From Cristatella mucedo (Eukaryota > Bryozoa > Phylactolaemata > Cristatellidae): DNA of 64,000 nt. Below the pieces are notes generated by a model. That model ran no database searches, was not told the origin of the DNA, and saw only the letters and a program-made list of their open reading frames with translations. The stretch covers positions 3,620,501 to 3,684,500 of the forward strand of contig WPIO01000005.1 of the NCBI GenBank assembly GCA_009760855.2, written 5' to 3'. The first letter of the stretch is position 1. Each line of letters opens with the position of its first letter. Of the stretch, positions 36,020-47,759 are shown in pieces. Both the position numbers and the translations under genes were made by a program.

Positions 36020-36986
36020 GTATGTCTACGACTGTGGAGTCCGAAGAGCCCACCGTACATGCAGACGCTGCATTTTTTCTTCGGCCTTGGGTCCGTCGTA
36101 GCACCTCTTATTATCTCCCCCTTCCTCGCTGATGGCACCAAGCTTCCTTCGCGGTGCTTGCAGCAGAATGGAACCACGAAGATCGCCTGCAACAGTTCCG
36201 CGTAAACCGTGAACAAGTCACTGGGTTTGCTTCATCGCTACGAAATGTTTGCAGCACTCATCAATAATGTCCGGTTCGTCTTCCTGCTTATATTCAGCTA
36301 CATCTTTTAGTGGCAATATGGTTCACTGTCTTAGACTGGCGGCGGAGCGCTAAGAGCGCAGGGCCAACGCTGTTATAAAAACAGCTTAGTTGTGGAGAAA
36401 CAGAAGCTGACCGAAAAGTTATATCTCGTCAGAATGCTCATCCTCGTGTTCCTATTTTACATGTTTCTATGCCGGTCTCGAAGCTTCCACTAGCCAGTTC
36501 ATTGCCACGTTTACCATTGAACATTCAGGCTTCAGTGAGGGTGGCGCCTCCCTGCTCACTGCCATTTTCTGGGGAGTATATTCTCTGGGACGCGGCAGCG
36601 CCATCATTACTTCTCGCCTCATGTCGCCTGAAAAGATGGTGCTTGGCAGCTTGGCCTGCTCACTGACTGCTCTAATATTGTTGTGCTTTGCTCTGAGCTT
36701 ACATTATCTCATCCTCTGGATCTTTGCCGGTCTACTTGGTTTCGGTCTTGCAGCTATCTTTCCCGCTGGCTAGTCATGGGCACAAGAGCGTCTGCACGTC
36801 AGCGGCAAGGTATCAGCCGTCTTTGCCGTTGAAGCAGCAGCATGTGAAATGAGTTGGCCTGCTATGGTGCATTACTTGATGGCGATGGTCAACTCGATGT
36901 CAATGATGTACTCGCTTATGGGATTGGCACTTTTAGACTTGGTCACCTTTATTCTTTGCATGCTAAATAAGCCTGTGCAATGGTAA
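36020..36986 (+). pseudogene. MFSD4 / NaGLT1-like transporter pseudogene (copy 2, exon 3 region)
   Basis: Aligns along its length with exon 3 of gene 1. Visible: WSPKSPPYMQTLHFFFG (helix 5), a short loop, NNVRFVFLLIF (helix 6), FLFYMF, GLEASTSQFIATFTIEHSGF, LLTAIFWGVYSLGRG, FGLAAIFPAG, ERLHVSGKVSA and MMYSLMGLALLDLVTF. Lesions: a small deletion at the 5' end near 36025, in-frame stops TAA 36203, TAG 36308, TAG 36332 and TAG 36771, and one inserted T at 36463-36465. The original stop is TAA at 36984. Its 5-6 loop is short like that of gene 1. Not translatable as a transporter; decay looks moderate, so loss is not very ancient. Confidence 0.9.
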
Positions 36987-38310
36987 TCCCGCTAGTTATG
37001 ATTAAGTATAGTGTATTGATTTGTGCACTAAAACGAATATTATAAGTTAGTCTTTTTTTGCATTAGCGACACCAGCGTGAGCTTAATGGACTAAAGAATT
37101 TTTGTAGCAGAACTTGGAGAAAGTTATAGTCTTTAGAGAAAGCGATCCTGTTATTTGGGCTTTTAATGAAATCACTTTAATAGTAACTTTACAACGTCAT
37201 GAGGATAAGTTGGATGTTCTACCGTCCACTCACAGACTAACTTTCGGCGTAAAAACTTTGCCCAAAAACTAGCTGTCAAAATTACAATGTATACAAGCCT
37301 TGCTGACTTGCTGAACTATATGAGCCATTGAAAAAGCAAATAGTAAGGCTGTAGAAGCTAGGATTGTGTGGAAAGGTAACGTCAGAATGATAAACAGGTA
37401 GAGACAAGTAAAAATAGAATCTCTATTATTCTTTCGTTATATCCTGAGACCCGCAGACCAAAAGCATATATTGCCAAAAGCTTCCGAGGGGAAGGACCTA
37501 TAAGAGACCCAGTACACGAGTAGATGAATACTGAGGCAAAAGAAAGGTTAGGCATGAATGACACGAGTCGTGATGGTGGATCGTATATATCTGCGCGATA
37601 ATTTCAGAGTGTATTTCCAATTCTTACTCAAGATACCAAAAGGTTATTTTCGTAATACCGGTGTACGTTAGAATAAATTCGTTGTTAAGGTTGCTCATAT
37701 TTAGAGAAATATTATTACGGGCTGACTTTAAAGTTGCGATAGAATTTATTGACAACATCAGTTCAGCATAAATGGAGTCATCTAGTCCAATTACAACTTC
37801 GGAGCTGAAAAAATTCGTATCTAGGATTTTTCGTAAGTCGTGAACAAGATCTTAGAGGATGACGAATTGACCTGCAAGTGGTTTTCTTAATATTTTCGCT
37901 TAAAGTAGGGGTTATTCATATAAAACAAATAAAGGGGATATCGAATTTTGGTTAAGTTATGCGCAGCAAGTTACAAGAACAAAATCTAATTACAGCATCA
38001 TGTATATAATTTTAATAACATTATTTTTGTAGAACAAGTAGAAATTATAACAATTCGAACAATGTCAAAACATTGAATCTGCAAGTGCCATCGAACTCTA
38101 TACGCGATATCGCAAATTTATAGTCTAACTTGGCAGTAGTCCATCGAAACTCAGCCAAATTATGCTAGGCTGCGTAAGTGAACATGGTGAAAATTGACTG
38201 CTTTGCCGATTTTGTCACCCAGCAAAAGATAATCCGCATCAGGACCTCCAGATTCCGTGCAGAGACTTTAGGTGAGATGCTGGCTAAGTAAATTTTGAGG
38301 ATGAATATGC
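36987..38310. other. intergenic, AT-rich, no gene seen
   Basis: No repeat family or coding sequence recognised. Confidence 0.4.
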
Positions 38311-38379
38311 ATGCACACACATAGCAGACACGCACACACAAACACACACACACACACATATATACTTTATATATGTAAC

Positions 38380-38424
<45 letters not shown>

Positions 38425-38465
38425 AACACGTGTGCGTGTGTATGTGTGTGCGTTTGTGTGTGCAT
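38311..38465. repeat. (CA)n-TATATA-(TG)n compound microsatellite
   Basis: A CA-rich left arm, a central TATATACTTTATATATG segment and a TG-rich right arm of over 30 bases. The two arms are complementary, so the whole can fold into a long hairpin. Confidence 0.92.
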
Positions 38466-38639
38466 AGTACATACTGTGTTATATACGCATGCACGTCAGT
38501 TAAAGTTCAAATGAGGCTTAAAACCCGATTTTCATTGCAGGGAGGAGGTTGACTTAGTCGTTTAAATCGCAGGAAATTTAGGATTTACAATTCCAAGGGA
38601 GAGTAAGAATTGTCCGCAAATATTATGATACATCAGTCA

Positions 38640-39640
38640 GAGGTTCTCGACAAAAGAGCTCCCGATTAGTACATTCGTCTAACATTGCTATCACGCCTAC
38701 TTCGGATGCAAACTGGGAGATCAGAATAAGACGTGGGCACCACATATGGTGCGAACCATCTGTAGAAAAACAGAGGCAATCTTTTAAAAGTCAAATAAAA
38801 TATATGCCATTTAGAGTACCGACGATTTAGAGAAAACAAACTGACAATGTTTTGTATTGTTATTTTTGCATCACTAACGTGCAGAGCTTCAGCAAGAAGA
38901 ATAAGCATAACATTGAACCGTCAGTGATGCAACCTTTACAGCACAGTGATGAGGTGGGAGTTCCTGTTCCACCCGTTACACTTGATGATATACTTACTGA
39001 CAGTGATGCGAGTTCAACTGAAGGTGACATTGATGACAACTATGATGCTTTTGATGTTCCAGCAATTAAGCTAACGTGGCAACCTGATCTTGTGACAGCG
39101 ACTGACCTTGAGCTGCAGCAAGAGTCGGCTGAAATATTCGGTTCTAGATTAAAAGAAAGAAAATAATAGAAATTATGATGGTCACTACATTCTTGTGATA
39201 TAGACATCTTATAGGGAGTTTCTGCCCTAGTTTTCAACAAAGTATTCACTAGTCTATTGATGCAACGTTAAAGGTCAATTTAACCAAAGGAAAAAGTGCT
39301 GTGATTCAACTGCATGGAGTCTTTATTGATTCATCGAACCAAAGTTTAAAGAAAGTTTTACTTCAAAATGGAAACACAAATTTTCTCTTTGCCAGTTTCG
39401 AGCTCTGTGCAGATAAAAGAGACTTGCGAAAACACAAAAATACTACTCGATGAAATTAAAAATAATCAGCACCGGTGGCAGATATGCGGCAATTTAAAGG
39501 TCATAGCCCTTTTGATTGGAAGTCTACTCCAGTGGAGCTCAGACAAACGTGGCTTGATGTGGCAGCTTCGCTGTCAGCAACTTTAGAGCTGCTGAATTTT
39601 GAGCAAACAGAAGACGATTAATTATTATTGCCACTTGCCA
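38640..39640 (+). mobile_element. element E, right copy: unclassified repeat-borne protein, N-terminal part
   Basis: Plus strand. A frame at 38852-39166 has an acidic stretch (DILTDSDASSTEGDIDD). Further frames with shifts read HGVFIDSSNQSLKKVLLQNG, then SVQIKETCENTKILLDEI and HRWQICGNLKVIALLIG. The blocks FIDSS..SLK.VLL.NGN and W.ICG.LKV.ALL belong to the same uncharacterised family as the C-terminal blocks in the left copy (from memory). The C-terminal half is absent here. The first 270 bases are an inverted match to 31860-32120. Confidence 0.6.
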
Positions 39641-39884
39641 GTATTTCTGAATGAAGTAAATCACCTCAATCTAGGCACCATGTCACAAACTTGAGTGCTA
39701 GTTTAGCTGGCCAACTCTTATCTTAGCAGGCCCTAACTTGGGCGATATTCCTGAGCTGACAGTGGTAAGACTTCACAGCAGAGGAAATTATTTGTTCATG
39801 CATAGGCAAGTTGGTTTGGACTAGGACGCATAGAATACGGCCAGACCCACGAAATACGCACATCAATCTGTATAATGAAAATCT

Positions 39885-40445
39885 ATTTTTTATAGCGTAC
39901 TCAGAGAACGCAATCGTTTTCTAGGCACTTTATATTTGCAATAAGGGTGGCGTGATCGAATGGTTAGCTGTAGCATGCTAAAGAAACCAACAAACGTAAC
40001 ATGGTTAGAGGCGACATGCACAGGTCAGCATGAAAATATGGTTAGTGGCAGCACGCACAGTGTCAGTACACATAAGCACATGAAGGTCGAGTCACAGGGA
40101 CCCACTAAATACTGTGCTAAATAAGTGCATTTTTAATTTCTTCTTAAATGTGGTCAAGTCAAGGGATGTCGTGACGGAATTCGGGAGTGAGTTTCAGGCT
40201 TTGGAAGCATACGAACTAAAGGTACGGTCTCCAAAAGATTTGAGGTCCATACAAAATATAGGTAAACGACTAAATTCCAAAAAGAGGGTGGTACCATGCT
40301 TGGCCTGGTGGGCGGAGTAGGCCTGATAGGTAGGCTGGAGCCGAAGACTGAATTGACGTAACAGTGAGTGACAAAACCTTTTAAGTCGATGCGTTGCTTG
40401 ACTGGTAGCCAGTGCAGGTCGGAGAGGTCATTTTGGAACACGATA
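39885..40445 (-). mobile_element. LINE-A 3' end, rearranged
   Basis: ACTCAGAGAACGCAATCG, the 3' untranslated region, the ORF end, then at 40420 a jump from the LHWLPVKQRIDLK region directly to the GTCATTTTGGAACACGATAC region, so about 300 bases are deleted internally. Confidence 0.85.
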
Positions 40446-40519
40446 CCTAGAATAAGTATCAGTAAACGAAGTATGCGAAAAAGTATTTTGAAGGTGTACA
40501 CTTGCTCGGGTTGTTAGAT

Positions 40520-40775
40520 CTAGTCGGTCTTTACATCCTTGCCAGTCGTCTCGAACTGCTACCTCCTTGCTACTCACTAGCTCAACTGCTCTCCTGACTC
40601 AGCTATGCTTCTCACTTTCTCTTTAGTGCAGGAGGTGAAGTCTGTTGGCTACCAAATGTGTACCGAAAACGGCTTAGGCTGTGAGTGTGCTATAATAAAA
40701 AACTCTCCTGCGTAACACCCACATAGTTTCTGTGGCTTTGTGGAGTTACAGACGGAGATACATTACAATACTTTA
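40520..40775 (+). mobile_element. LINE-B 3' end
   Basis: GAACTGCTACCTCCTTGCTA, AACTGCTCTCCTGACTCAGC, GTGAAGTCTGTTGGCTACCA, ending GGAGATACATTACAATAC. Confidence 0.9.
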
Positions 40776-41565
40776 CTCAACTCAGCGTTATAATGCCTTT
40801 GATTTGCCTCGATATAGACCCATGCACAAGCTGGTGCATATCTGCATTTTTTCAAAGGGCCTTAACTTTGTAAAATTTGAGCTGATGAAACTAAATTCAA
40901 GTAGGTCAGTAGTGATCTCGTCCAGAATTTTTTATCCCAATCAAAGAAGACAACAAGTCCTTTGGACCCTATTCCCACTGTCCTGCTTCTACGTTGCATT
41001 GATCTGCTGCTGCCATGCATAACTGATATCATTATTATGGCATTAGCCTCAGGTCATGTCCCAGTACCTTTGAAAAAAGCTGCTGTCGTGCCAACTCTCA
41101 AGAAAGCGAAACTAGACCAAAATAACTGGAGCAACTACTGCCCATTCTCCCTTCTACCATTCCTATCAAATATACTAGCACGAGTCGCGGCAGACCAGCT
41201 GAACTTATATATTGAAACTTCAAACCTTGCTCGTAAGTTCCAGTCTGGTTTTAGAGCTAATCACTCCACAGAGTCAGCATTGCTTCGGGTGTACAACGAC
41301 CTACTTAGGAATGCAGACATGAGCAGAATATCTCTGCTTGTTGTGCTCAATCTTTCGGCAGCTTTTGATACTATCGATATCCTAGTTCGTCTTGAGCGCT
41401 TCTCATCTCGCCTGGGCATCACTGGCACTGCTCTGCAATGGTTCAGGTCCTATCTCAGTGGGAGACTCCATTGTATTGATGTGAATGGATAAAGATCATC
41501 CGAGGTACCTCTGAAATATGGGATACCTCAGGGCTCCGTCCTTGGTCCGGTTGTTTTCACGGTTT

Positions 41566-41737
<172 letters not shown>

Positions 41738-42311
41738 ATGCTGATGTGCTTGCCAAGCACAATCTAGGCTTTCACTTCTATGCGGTGAAACTCAGTTGTA
41801 CATATGCTTCGATCCCCACTAGCCTTCGAGCACGTCTAATTCTCTCAACTCACTTGCTGCATGTATCGATGACATCGGCACATGGATGGCAGCAAATGCT
41901 CTTAAATTAAATGATGATAAAACTAACTTAATAGTTATGGGCAAACCCAGCGTGTTTCAGAAATTGGAAAGGCTGATGCTCAAAATCGGCTCTGCCAGCA
42001 TACTTCCTCTTGAATCTGCACAAAACCTAGGTGTCATGTTCCAAAGTGACCTTTCGTTGTTAGATGACTACATCAGCTCCACAATCAATTCTGCCTACTT
42101 CCAGCTACATAGCATTGCTAAAATGTGGGCTTTTTTAGATAAGGATACCACATCTAAGTTGTTCTATACATTTGTAACATCCCGTCTTGACTTCTGTAAC
42201 CCACTGCTTGCTGGCCTACCGGCATGTGCAATGAGGTGCTTACAGCTATTGCAAAACTCTGCAGCTTGGCTTGCCTGTCGTTAGCATCGCAGTTGCCACA
42301 TCACATCACTT

Positions 42312-42489
42312 GGTGAGCCGTGATGGCACACTAGGTAAGGCGGTTGCTTTCATGACCTTGGTCCCGAGGTCTTGGGTTCGATTCCTGTGGTGGGCGATCA
42401 TTTATTGCCACTGCAAACGGTGGTGATAGCCGTCAAGGCTCTTCTGTCGCTATACAAAAAGAGGCTGTTTAAGCAGCCAGGATTTTTTT
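42312..42489 (+). mobile_element. SINE2, best copy, inside LINE-A
   Basis: A box TGGCACACTAGG (42324-42335, one mismatch to TRGCNNAGYNGG), B box GGTTCGATTCC (42375-42385, perfect), body AAACGGTGGTGATAGCCGTC, tail GTCGCTATACAAAAAGAGGC and GCTGTTTAAGCAGCC. LINE-A continues on both sides (ATCACATCACTT, then CTCGCCGACCTGCACTGG). Confidence 0.92.
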
Positions 42490-42686
42490 CTCGCCGACCT
42501 GCACTGGCTGCCAGCCAAGCAACGGATCGAATTCAAGGTTTTGTCGCTCACTTTTAGGTCCCTTCATTCTTTGGCTCCAGTCTACCTCTCAGATCTAATC
42601 CCCCACCAGGCCAAGCATCGCACCACCCACTTTTCGGAATCTAACTGTATATCTATACCTTGTACCAACCTTAAAACTTTGGAGAC

Positions 42687-44674
42687 AATAATAATAATAA
42701 TAATAATAATATTGCACTTGATAAAGCGCCCTCAGAGAACTTAATCTCTTTCTAGGCGCTTTACATTTGCTGCAAAGTGATACGCAATAGAATAGTAAGT
42801 AAAATCATGCTTGAAAAACAAACAAAATGAATAACATGGTTAGGGGTTACATGCACTGGGTCAGCATGCAAATGTGGTTAGTGGCAGCATGAACAGTGTC
42901 AGCACGCATAAGCACATCGAGGACGAATCACAAGGACCCACTAAATGCTGTCCTAAATAGGTATGTTTTTAAGTTTCTTTTAAATGTGGTCAGGTCAGGG
43001 GATGTTCTGATGCAGGTCGGGAGGGAGTTCCAGGCTGTGGGAGCATACGAGCTAAATGCACGGTCTCCAAAGGATTTAAGGTTTGTACGAGGTATTTCTA
43101 GACTGTTGGATTCCGAAAAGCGAGTGGTACGATGCTTTGCCTGATGGGGGTAGTATCTCTGAAAGATAGGCTGGAGCTATAGAATGAAGAGACCTAAAAG
43201 TGAGCGACAAAACCTTGAAGTCAATCCGTTGCTTGACTGGTAACCAGTGCAGGTCGGCGAGAAGTGGAGTAATGTGGCAACGGCGACGCTCACGACAGAC
43301 AAGCCTAGCTGCAGAGTTTTGTACCAGTTGGAATCGCCTGATCGCACATGCTGGTAGGCCAGTAAGCAGTGAGTTGCAGAAGTCGAGACGAGATATCACG
43401 AATGCATGGACCAACTTGGACGTGGTATCCTTATCTAAACAAGCCCTAATTTTAGCAATGTTATGAAGCTGAAAATAGGCTGATTTGACTGTGGAGCTGA
43501 TGTGGTCGTCTAACGAGAGGTCGCTTTGGAATATGACATCTAGATTTCGAGCTGATGCAACTGGAGATATGCTGGCAGAGCCAATTTTGAAAGTCAGCCT
43601 TTCCAATTTCTGAATAACACTAGGTTTGCCCATAACTAGTAAGTTAGTTTTATCATCGTTTAGTTTTAGAAAATTTGCTGCCATCCATGATCGGATGTCA
43701 TCAATGCATGCAGCAAGTGAGTTGAGAGAATTTGAGGTGCTCGAAGGCTGGGAGGGATCAAAGCAAAGGTACAACTGAGTGTCATCCGCATAGAAGTGAA
43801 AGCCTAGATTGTGCTTGGCAATCACATCAGCGAGAGGGAGAGTATAAACGGTGAAAAGGACCGGACCTAGCACAGAGCCCTGAGGTACTCCATATTTTAG
43901 AGGTACTTCAGATGATCTTTGTCCATTCACGTCAACACTCTGGAGTCTCCCACTGAGATAGGACCTGAACCACTGCAGAGCAGTGCCAGTGATGCCCAGG
44001 CGAGATGAGAGGCGCTCTAGAAGTACTTTGTGATCGATGGTATCAAAAGCTGCCGAAAGATCGAGCAAAACAAGAAGAGACACTCTACCCATGTCTGCAT
44101 TCCTAAGTAGGTCGTTGTATACCCGAAGCAATGCTGACTCTGTGGAGTGATTAGCTCTAAAGCCAGACTGGAACTTACTAGCAAGGTGTGAGGTTTCGAT
44201 ATACGAGTTCAGCTGGTCTGCCGCGACCCGTTCCAGTGTCTTTGATAGGAATGGTAGAAGGGAGACTGGGCGGTAGTTGCTTAAGTTCTCTTGGTCTAGT
44301 GTAGCTTTCTTGAGAAGTGGCCTGACTACAGCTTTTTTGAAAGATGCTGGGACCTGACCTGAGGCTAATGACATATTAATGATGTTGGTTATGCATGGCA
44401 GCAGCAGATCAATGCAACGTAGGAGCAGGACAGTGGGAATAGGGTCCAGTGGACTTGTTGTCTTCTTTGATTGAGATACGAGCTTTAGGACTATGTCACT
44501 GGTGACCTGTTTAAATGCAGACATTGAGGCACAGCCAGGAACCGAGGAACAGCATTCTAGTGGGAAGGTTGTCATCGCAGGGATGGATTCCCTGATTTTG
44601 TCTATCTTCTGCACAAAGAATCGAGAGAAGCGATCGGCTAGATCATCACAAGGATCATCAGGTAAGGAGCTAAC
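42687..44674 (-). mobile_element. LINE-A, best preserved copy, nested in another LINE-A
   Basis: From the (ATT)n tail at 42687 to a 5' truncation at 44674 on the minus strand. The host LINE-A sequence GGAGAC|CGTGC is split, with GAC present on both sides (42684-42686 and 44675-44677), consistent with a 3-bp target duplication. Almost all of the RT ORF is open. Near identity to 1-188 points to recent activity of the family. Confidence 0.95.
43076..44674 (-). CDS. LINE-A reverse transcriptase, 5'-truncated open frame
   Basis: A frame of over 530 codons. RT blocks in order: NLSNYRPVSLLPFLSK, FQSGFRANHSTESALLRVYN, VLLDLSAAFDTIDHKVLLER (motif A), YGVPQGSVLGPVLF (motif B), FHFYADDTQLYL (motif C, catalytic pair at 43781-43792), FLKLNDDKTNLLVMGK (motif D), then LDFCNSLLTGLPACAIRR and LHWLPVKQRIDFKVLSLTFR of the C-terminus. 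This is the L2/CR1/Jockey-like layout. The endonuclease half is missing, so this copy cannot act alone. The in-frame start codon at 44699-44701 belongs to the host LINE, not to this copy. Confidence 0.92.
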   Translation of the reverse strand, partial: VSSLPDDPCDDLADRFSRFFVQKIDKIRESIPAMTTFPLECCSSVPGCASMSAFKQVTSDIVLKLVSQSKKTTSPLDPIPTVLLLRCIDLLLPCITNIINMSLASGQVPASFKKAVVRPLLKKATLDQENLSNYRPVSLLPFLSKTLERVAADQLNSYIETSHLASKFQSGFRANHSTESALLRVYNDLLRNADMGRVSLLVLLDLSAAFDTIDHKVLLERLSSRLGITGTALQWFRSYLSGRLQSVDVNGQRSSEVPLKYGVPQGSVLGPVLFTVYTLPLADVIAKHNLGFHFYADDTQLYLCFDPSQPSSTSNSLNSLAACIDDIRSWMAANFLKLNDDKTNLLVMGKPSVIQKLERLTFKIGSASISPVASARNLDVIFQSDLSLDDHISSTVKSAYFQLHNIAKIRACLDKDTTSKLVHAFVISRLDFCNSLLTGLPACAIRRFQLVQNSAARLVCRERRRCHITPLLADLHWLPVKQRIDFKVLSLTFRSLHSIAPAYLSEILPPSGKASYHSLFGIQQSRNTSYKP

Positions 44675-45035
44675 GACCGTGCATTTAGTTCGTATGCTCA
44701 CAAAACTGATGGGAACTCACTCCCGACTTGGGTCACGACATTCCCTGACTTGACCACATGTAAAAAGAAATTGAAAACGCACCTATTTAGGACAGCATTT
44801 AGTGGGTCCGTGCGATTCGTTGTTTATGTGCTTATGCGTGCTGACACTGTGCATGCTGTCACTAGCCGCACTTGCATGCTGACCCTGTGCAAGTCACCCC
44901 TAACCATGTTATTCATTTTTTTTATCAAGCATGATACCACTCACCATTCGATAGTGTTTTCTTGGCAACAAAAAAGCACCTAGAAAGAGATTGAGTTCTC
45001 TGAGGGTGCTTTATCAAGTGTATTATTACTATTAT

Positions 45036-46369
45036 TATAAGCATCCTTACGTGGTTATCTATATTTGCAACTCCTAAGTCAGCCCTGATTACCTTTCTCT
45101 GAGGGCACTGTAATAGGTTATTTTTCTTGCACCCACCGTAGCCTGCCAAGCACACCGGACGCTTATTTCTTGTGCATTAATAGAAATTTTTTCTAATTGC
45201 CCTGAATTGCTAAATCTTTTACTATTGTGGCACACTCGAAGTTATTGAATATTCATTCATTTAAAAATAATTTTGGATTTACTATTGTGACACTCTCTCC
45301 AAAAATATTTTTATATAAATCGATATTTGGTTAATTGTTCTAAATCCATTGTCGTTATATTGCATATCGGAAATGTTGTTCCGGAACCATGAATTCGGTG
45401 TAAAAAATTGAATAAATTGAGAAAATTGTGAGAGTAAAATGAAATGAATAGAGAAATGGATCAATTTATGGTACCATTTGCATCACTTCAATTTGAGTGG
45501 GATTCCAGTGTGCCGAAAGCCACAGAAAAGACTATAGGAAAGCATGATTGTGGCATCACGGACCAGGAAGTTAGTGGACGCGAAGGAAATTTACATCAAG
45601 TCACTACGTTTGCCACAACGGAAGGGAGTGCGCAGGGCTCAGATGGTGACTGCCGTCATTAAGAACTTCCGTTTTCTGACAGTATTCCCCAAAGGGCCCA
45701 AGCCGCGCCCCTAGAATTACTATACTCCCTGGAGTGACCCTGTATCTTTGCCAGAAGGTTTAGCTGATGGTTTATGTAATCGCATAAGAAACTTTGCGCT
45801 GTCCAAGTAAAAGGCTACATATTTTTTTTATATCAAAGACCATATATTCAATCCGGGCTTCAATTTTAAGATGCTGCCAGACTGAGAAAGGACGGTCCGA
45901 ACGTGGCTATTCAGTCACGTTCTATTCAGAACCACAGGACGCCTTTTACTGTTTCTGTTACAAGTTGTATGGCGATCCAAAAATGCGACTAATGTCTGAA
46001 GGCTTCAGCAGTTGGCAATACTTGTGTTCGACCGAGGAGGAACGTGTGAAGTCAAGTACAAAATCGCTTATACCGTGCCTCCATAGAGCCACATTCACCT
46101 AATCAGCGAGCTGAGTCGTGACCTTTCGAAATTTCCCTTAAAAATTTCTGAAGGCTCGACAGATAAAGTGATTACCATAACTAAAGCATGTAAAAATTGC
46201 TAGTCAATTGCAGAACCTGCTGTTTACGTTTCTCCGAGGTTGCTTTTCATTTAGCCACACGCCAAGTTATTATTATAGTTACACTATAACTTTCGATGAT
46301 ACTCGCTTTCCTCTTATTTCAGTATAGCGATCGATTACCGGATAACTGGGGTCTGCTTAATGAGAATGA
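45036..46369. other. intergenic, no gene seen
   Basis: AT-rich. Open frames at 45444-45662 and 45794-46102 (+) have no recognisable motif. Confidence 0.4.
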
Positions 46370-46612
46370 CAAAAAGCTGCACGCGCGGTACACGACAAAG
46401 TGCCGCTGCGACCGGACGTGGTGCGGCGACGAGCTCGGCCAATGAGCTCGCGCTCGCGCCGCTCGGCGTTCGGGCACTCCGTCGGAGCTGCGACACTGCG
46501 GCAGCTGTCGCGCGGTGCCGCGTGTCGCCACTGAGCGATGCGGCGGACTATCGTAAGAGAGCGGCAGTTCAAGCCCACAGCCACGAGATCCTAAACCGTT
46601 CTGCTTTGAGGT
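46370..46612 (+). promoter_or_regulatory. CpG island, candidate promoter and noncoding exon
   Basis: A very dense CG cluster (GCGCTCGCGCCGCTCGGCG and similar) in an AT-rich neighbourhood. It contains a CCAAT box (46439-46443). At its right edge CTTTGAG|GTGAGTTT is a strong donor (46611). A transcript starting here and splicing to 54.7 kb would make this the 5' end of gene 3. This is inference; the strand is chosen only from the donor. Confidence 0.35.
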
Positions 46613-46954
46613 GAGTTTGCTAGGATGGACATAGAGAAGAATGAGCACAATAAGGCAGAGGAGCTTCGGTTGCTATCGCACGTACTGTCAATCGAGTGAA
46701 AGAGAGTCCGTGATGTGTGTAGTGGGTCATATTCTGAAATACCGCCTCGCAGAGAACTTCCCGAATGTGATGGTCGCTTTACAAATCATCCTTTAAATGC
46801 TAGTCAGCATTGCAAGCTGAGACCACAGTTACTCTGAATTGGAGCTCGTCAAATCTTTTGTGCGCCTAATAATGGCGCAGGAGAGGGCTGGATTATCAGT
46901 GATAACCACCGAACTTTAACTAAGTGCTGAGCTTAATTAAAACAAATTAATAGT

Positions 46955-47645
46955 TTAATAACAATAACACACTTGATAAAGCGCCCTCGGAGAACTCAAT
47001 CTCTTTCTAGGCGCTTTACAGTTGCTGGAAAGGAAACACGATTGAATGATGAGGGGTATCGCGAATGATAAACAACATTAATAACATGGTTAGGGGTGGC
47101 ATACATAGAGCCAGCATGCAAGTGTGTATAGTGGCAGCATGCAACAGTTTCAGCACGCATAAGCACATAAAGGACGAATCACGGGGACCCACTAAATGCT
47201 GACATAAATAGGTCGAAGCTTTAGCTAGCTGAATAGTATGCCGCGTTTCTGTTTGAGTAGGAAATTAAATCGCATGAAATATTCAACTGGTAATTTTTTG
47301 TTGTAACTAACTGGTCACCAAAAGATTTGGGGTACGTACGAAATATAGGTGATGATTGCACATGCAGGTAGGCCAGCAAGCAGAGAGTTACAGAAGTCAA
47401 GACGGGACGTCACAAATGCATGGACCAACTTAGACGTGGTATCCTTATCTAAACAAGCCTCAATTTTCAGAATATTATGTGGCTGAAAGTAGGCAGACTT
47501 GTCTGTGGAGCTGATGTGGTTGTCTAACGAAAGTTCACTTTGGAACATGACACCTAGACTTCGTGCAGATTCAACAGGAGTTATGCTGCCAGAGCCGATT
47601 TTGAGCTTTAGCGTTTCAAATTTCTGAATCACATTTGGTTTCCAC
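46955..47645 (-). mobile_element. LINE-A copy with internal replacement
   Basis: Tail and 3' untranslated region at 46955-47215, about 110 bases of unrelated sequence, then the RT C-terminal part at 47335-47645 (frame KDTTSKLVHAFVTSRLDF). The ORF end and much of the 3' region between them are missing. Confidence 0.85.
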
Positions 47646-47759
47646 GGAGACGCCAAGCCAACACAGGCAGAATTTGAGTTCGCCGTTTCCGTCATCATTT
47701 TAGAGTATTATGAGAAGAATATTAATAAAAGCAAGATAGAATTTAAAAAATCTGCTTTT

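Noticed and set aside
38165-38514. His-Thr and Cys-Val repeat frames
   Set aside because: Translations of the CA/TG microsatellite.
30940-39640. Element E copies as terminal inverted repeats of one large transposon enclosing the transporter pseudogene
   Set aside because: The shared part lies inside the protein region of each copy, both are differently truncated, and no target duplication is seen; two independent insertions are simpler.
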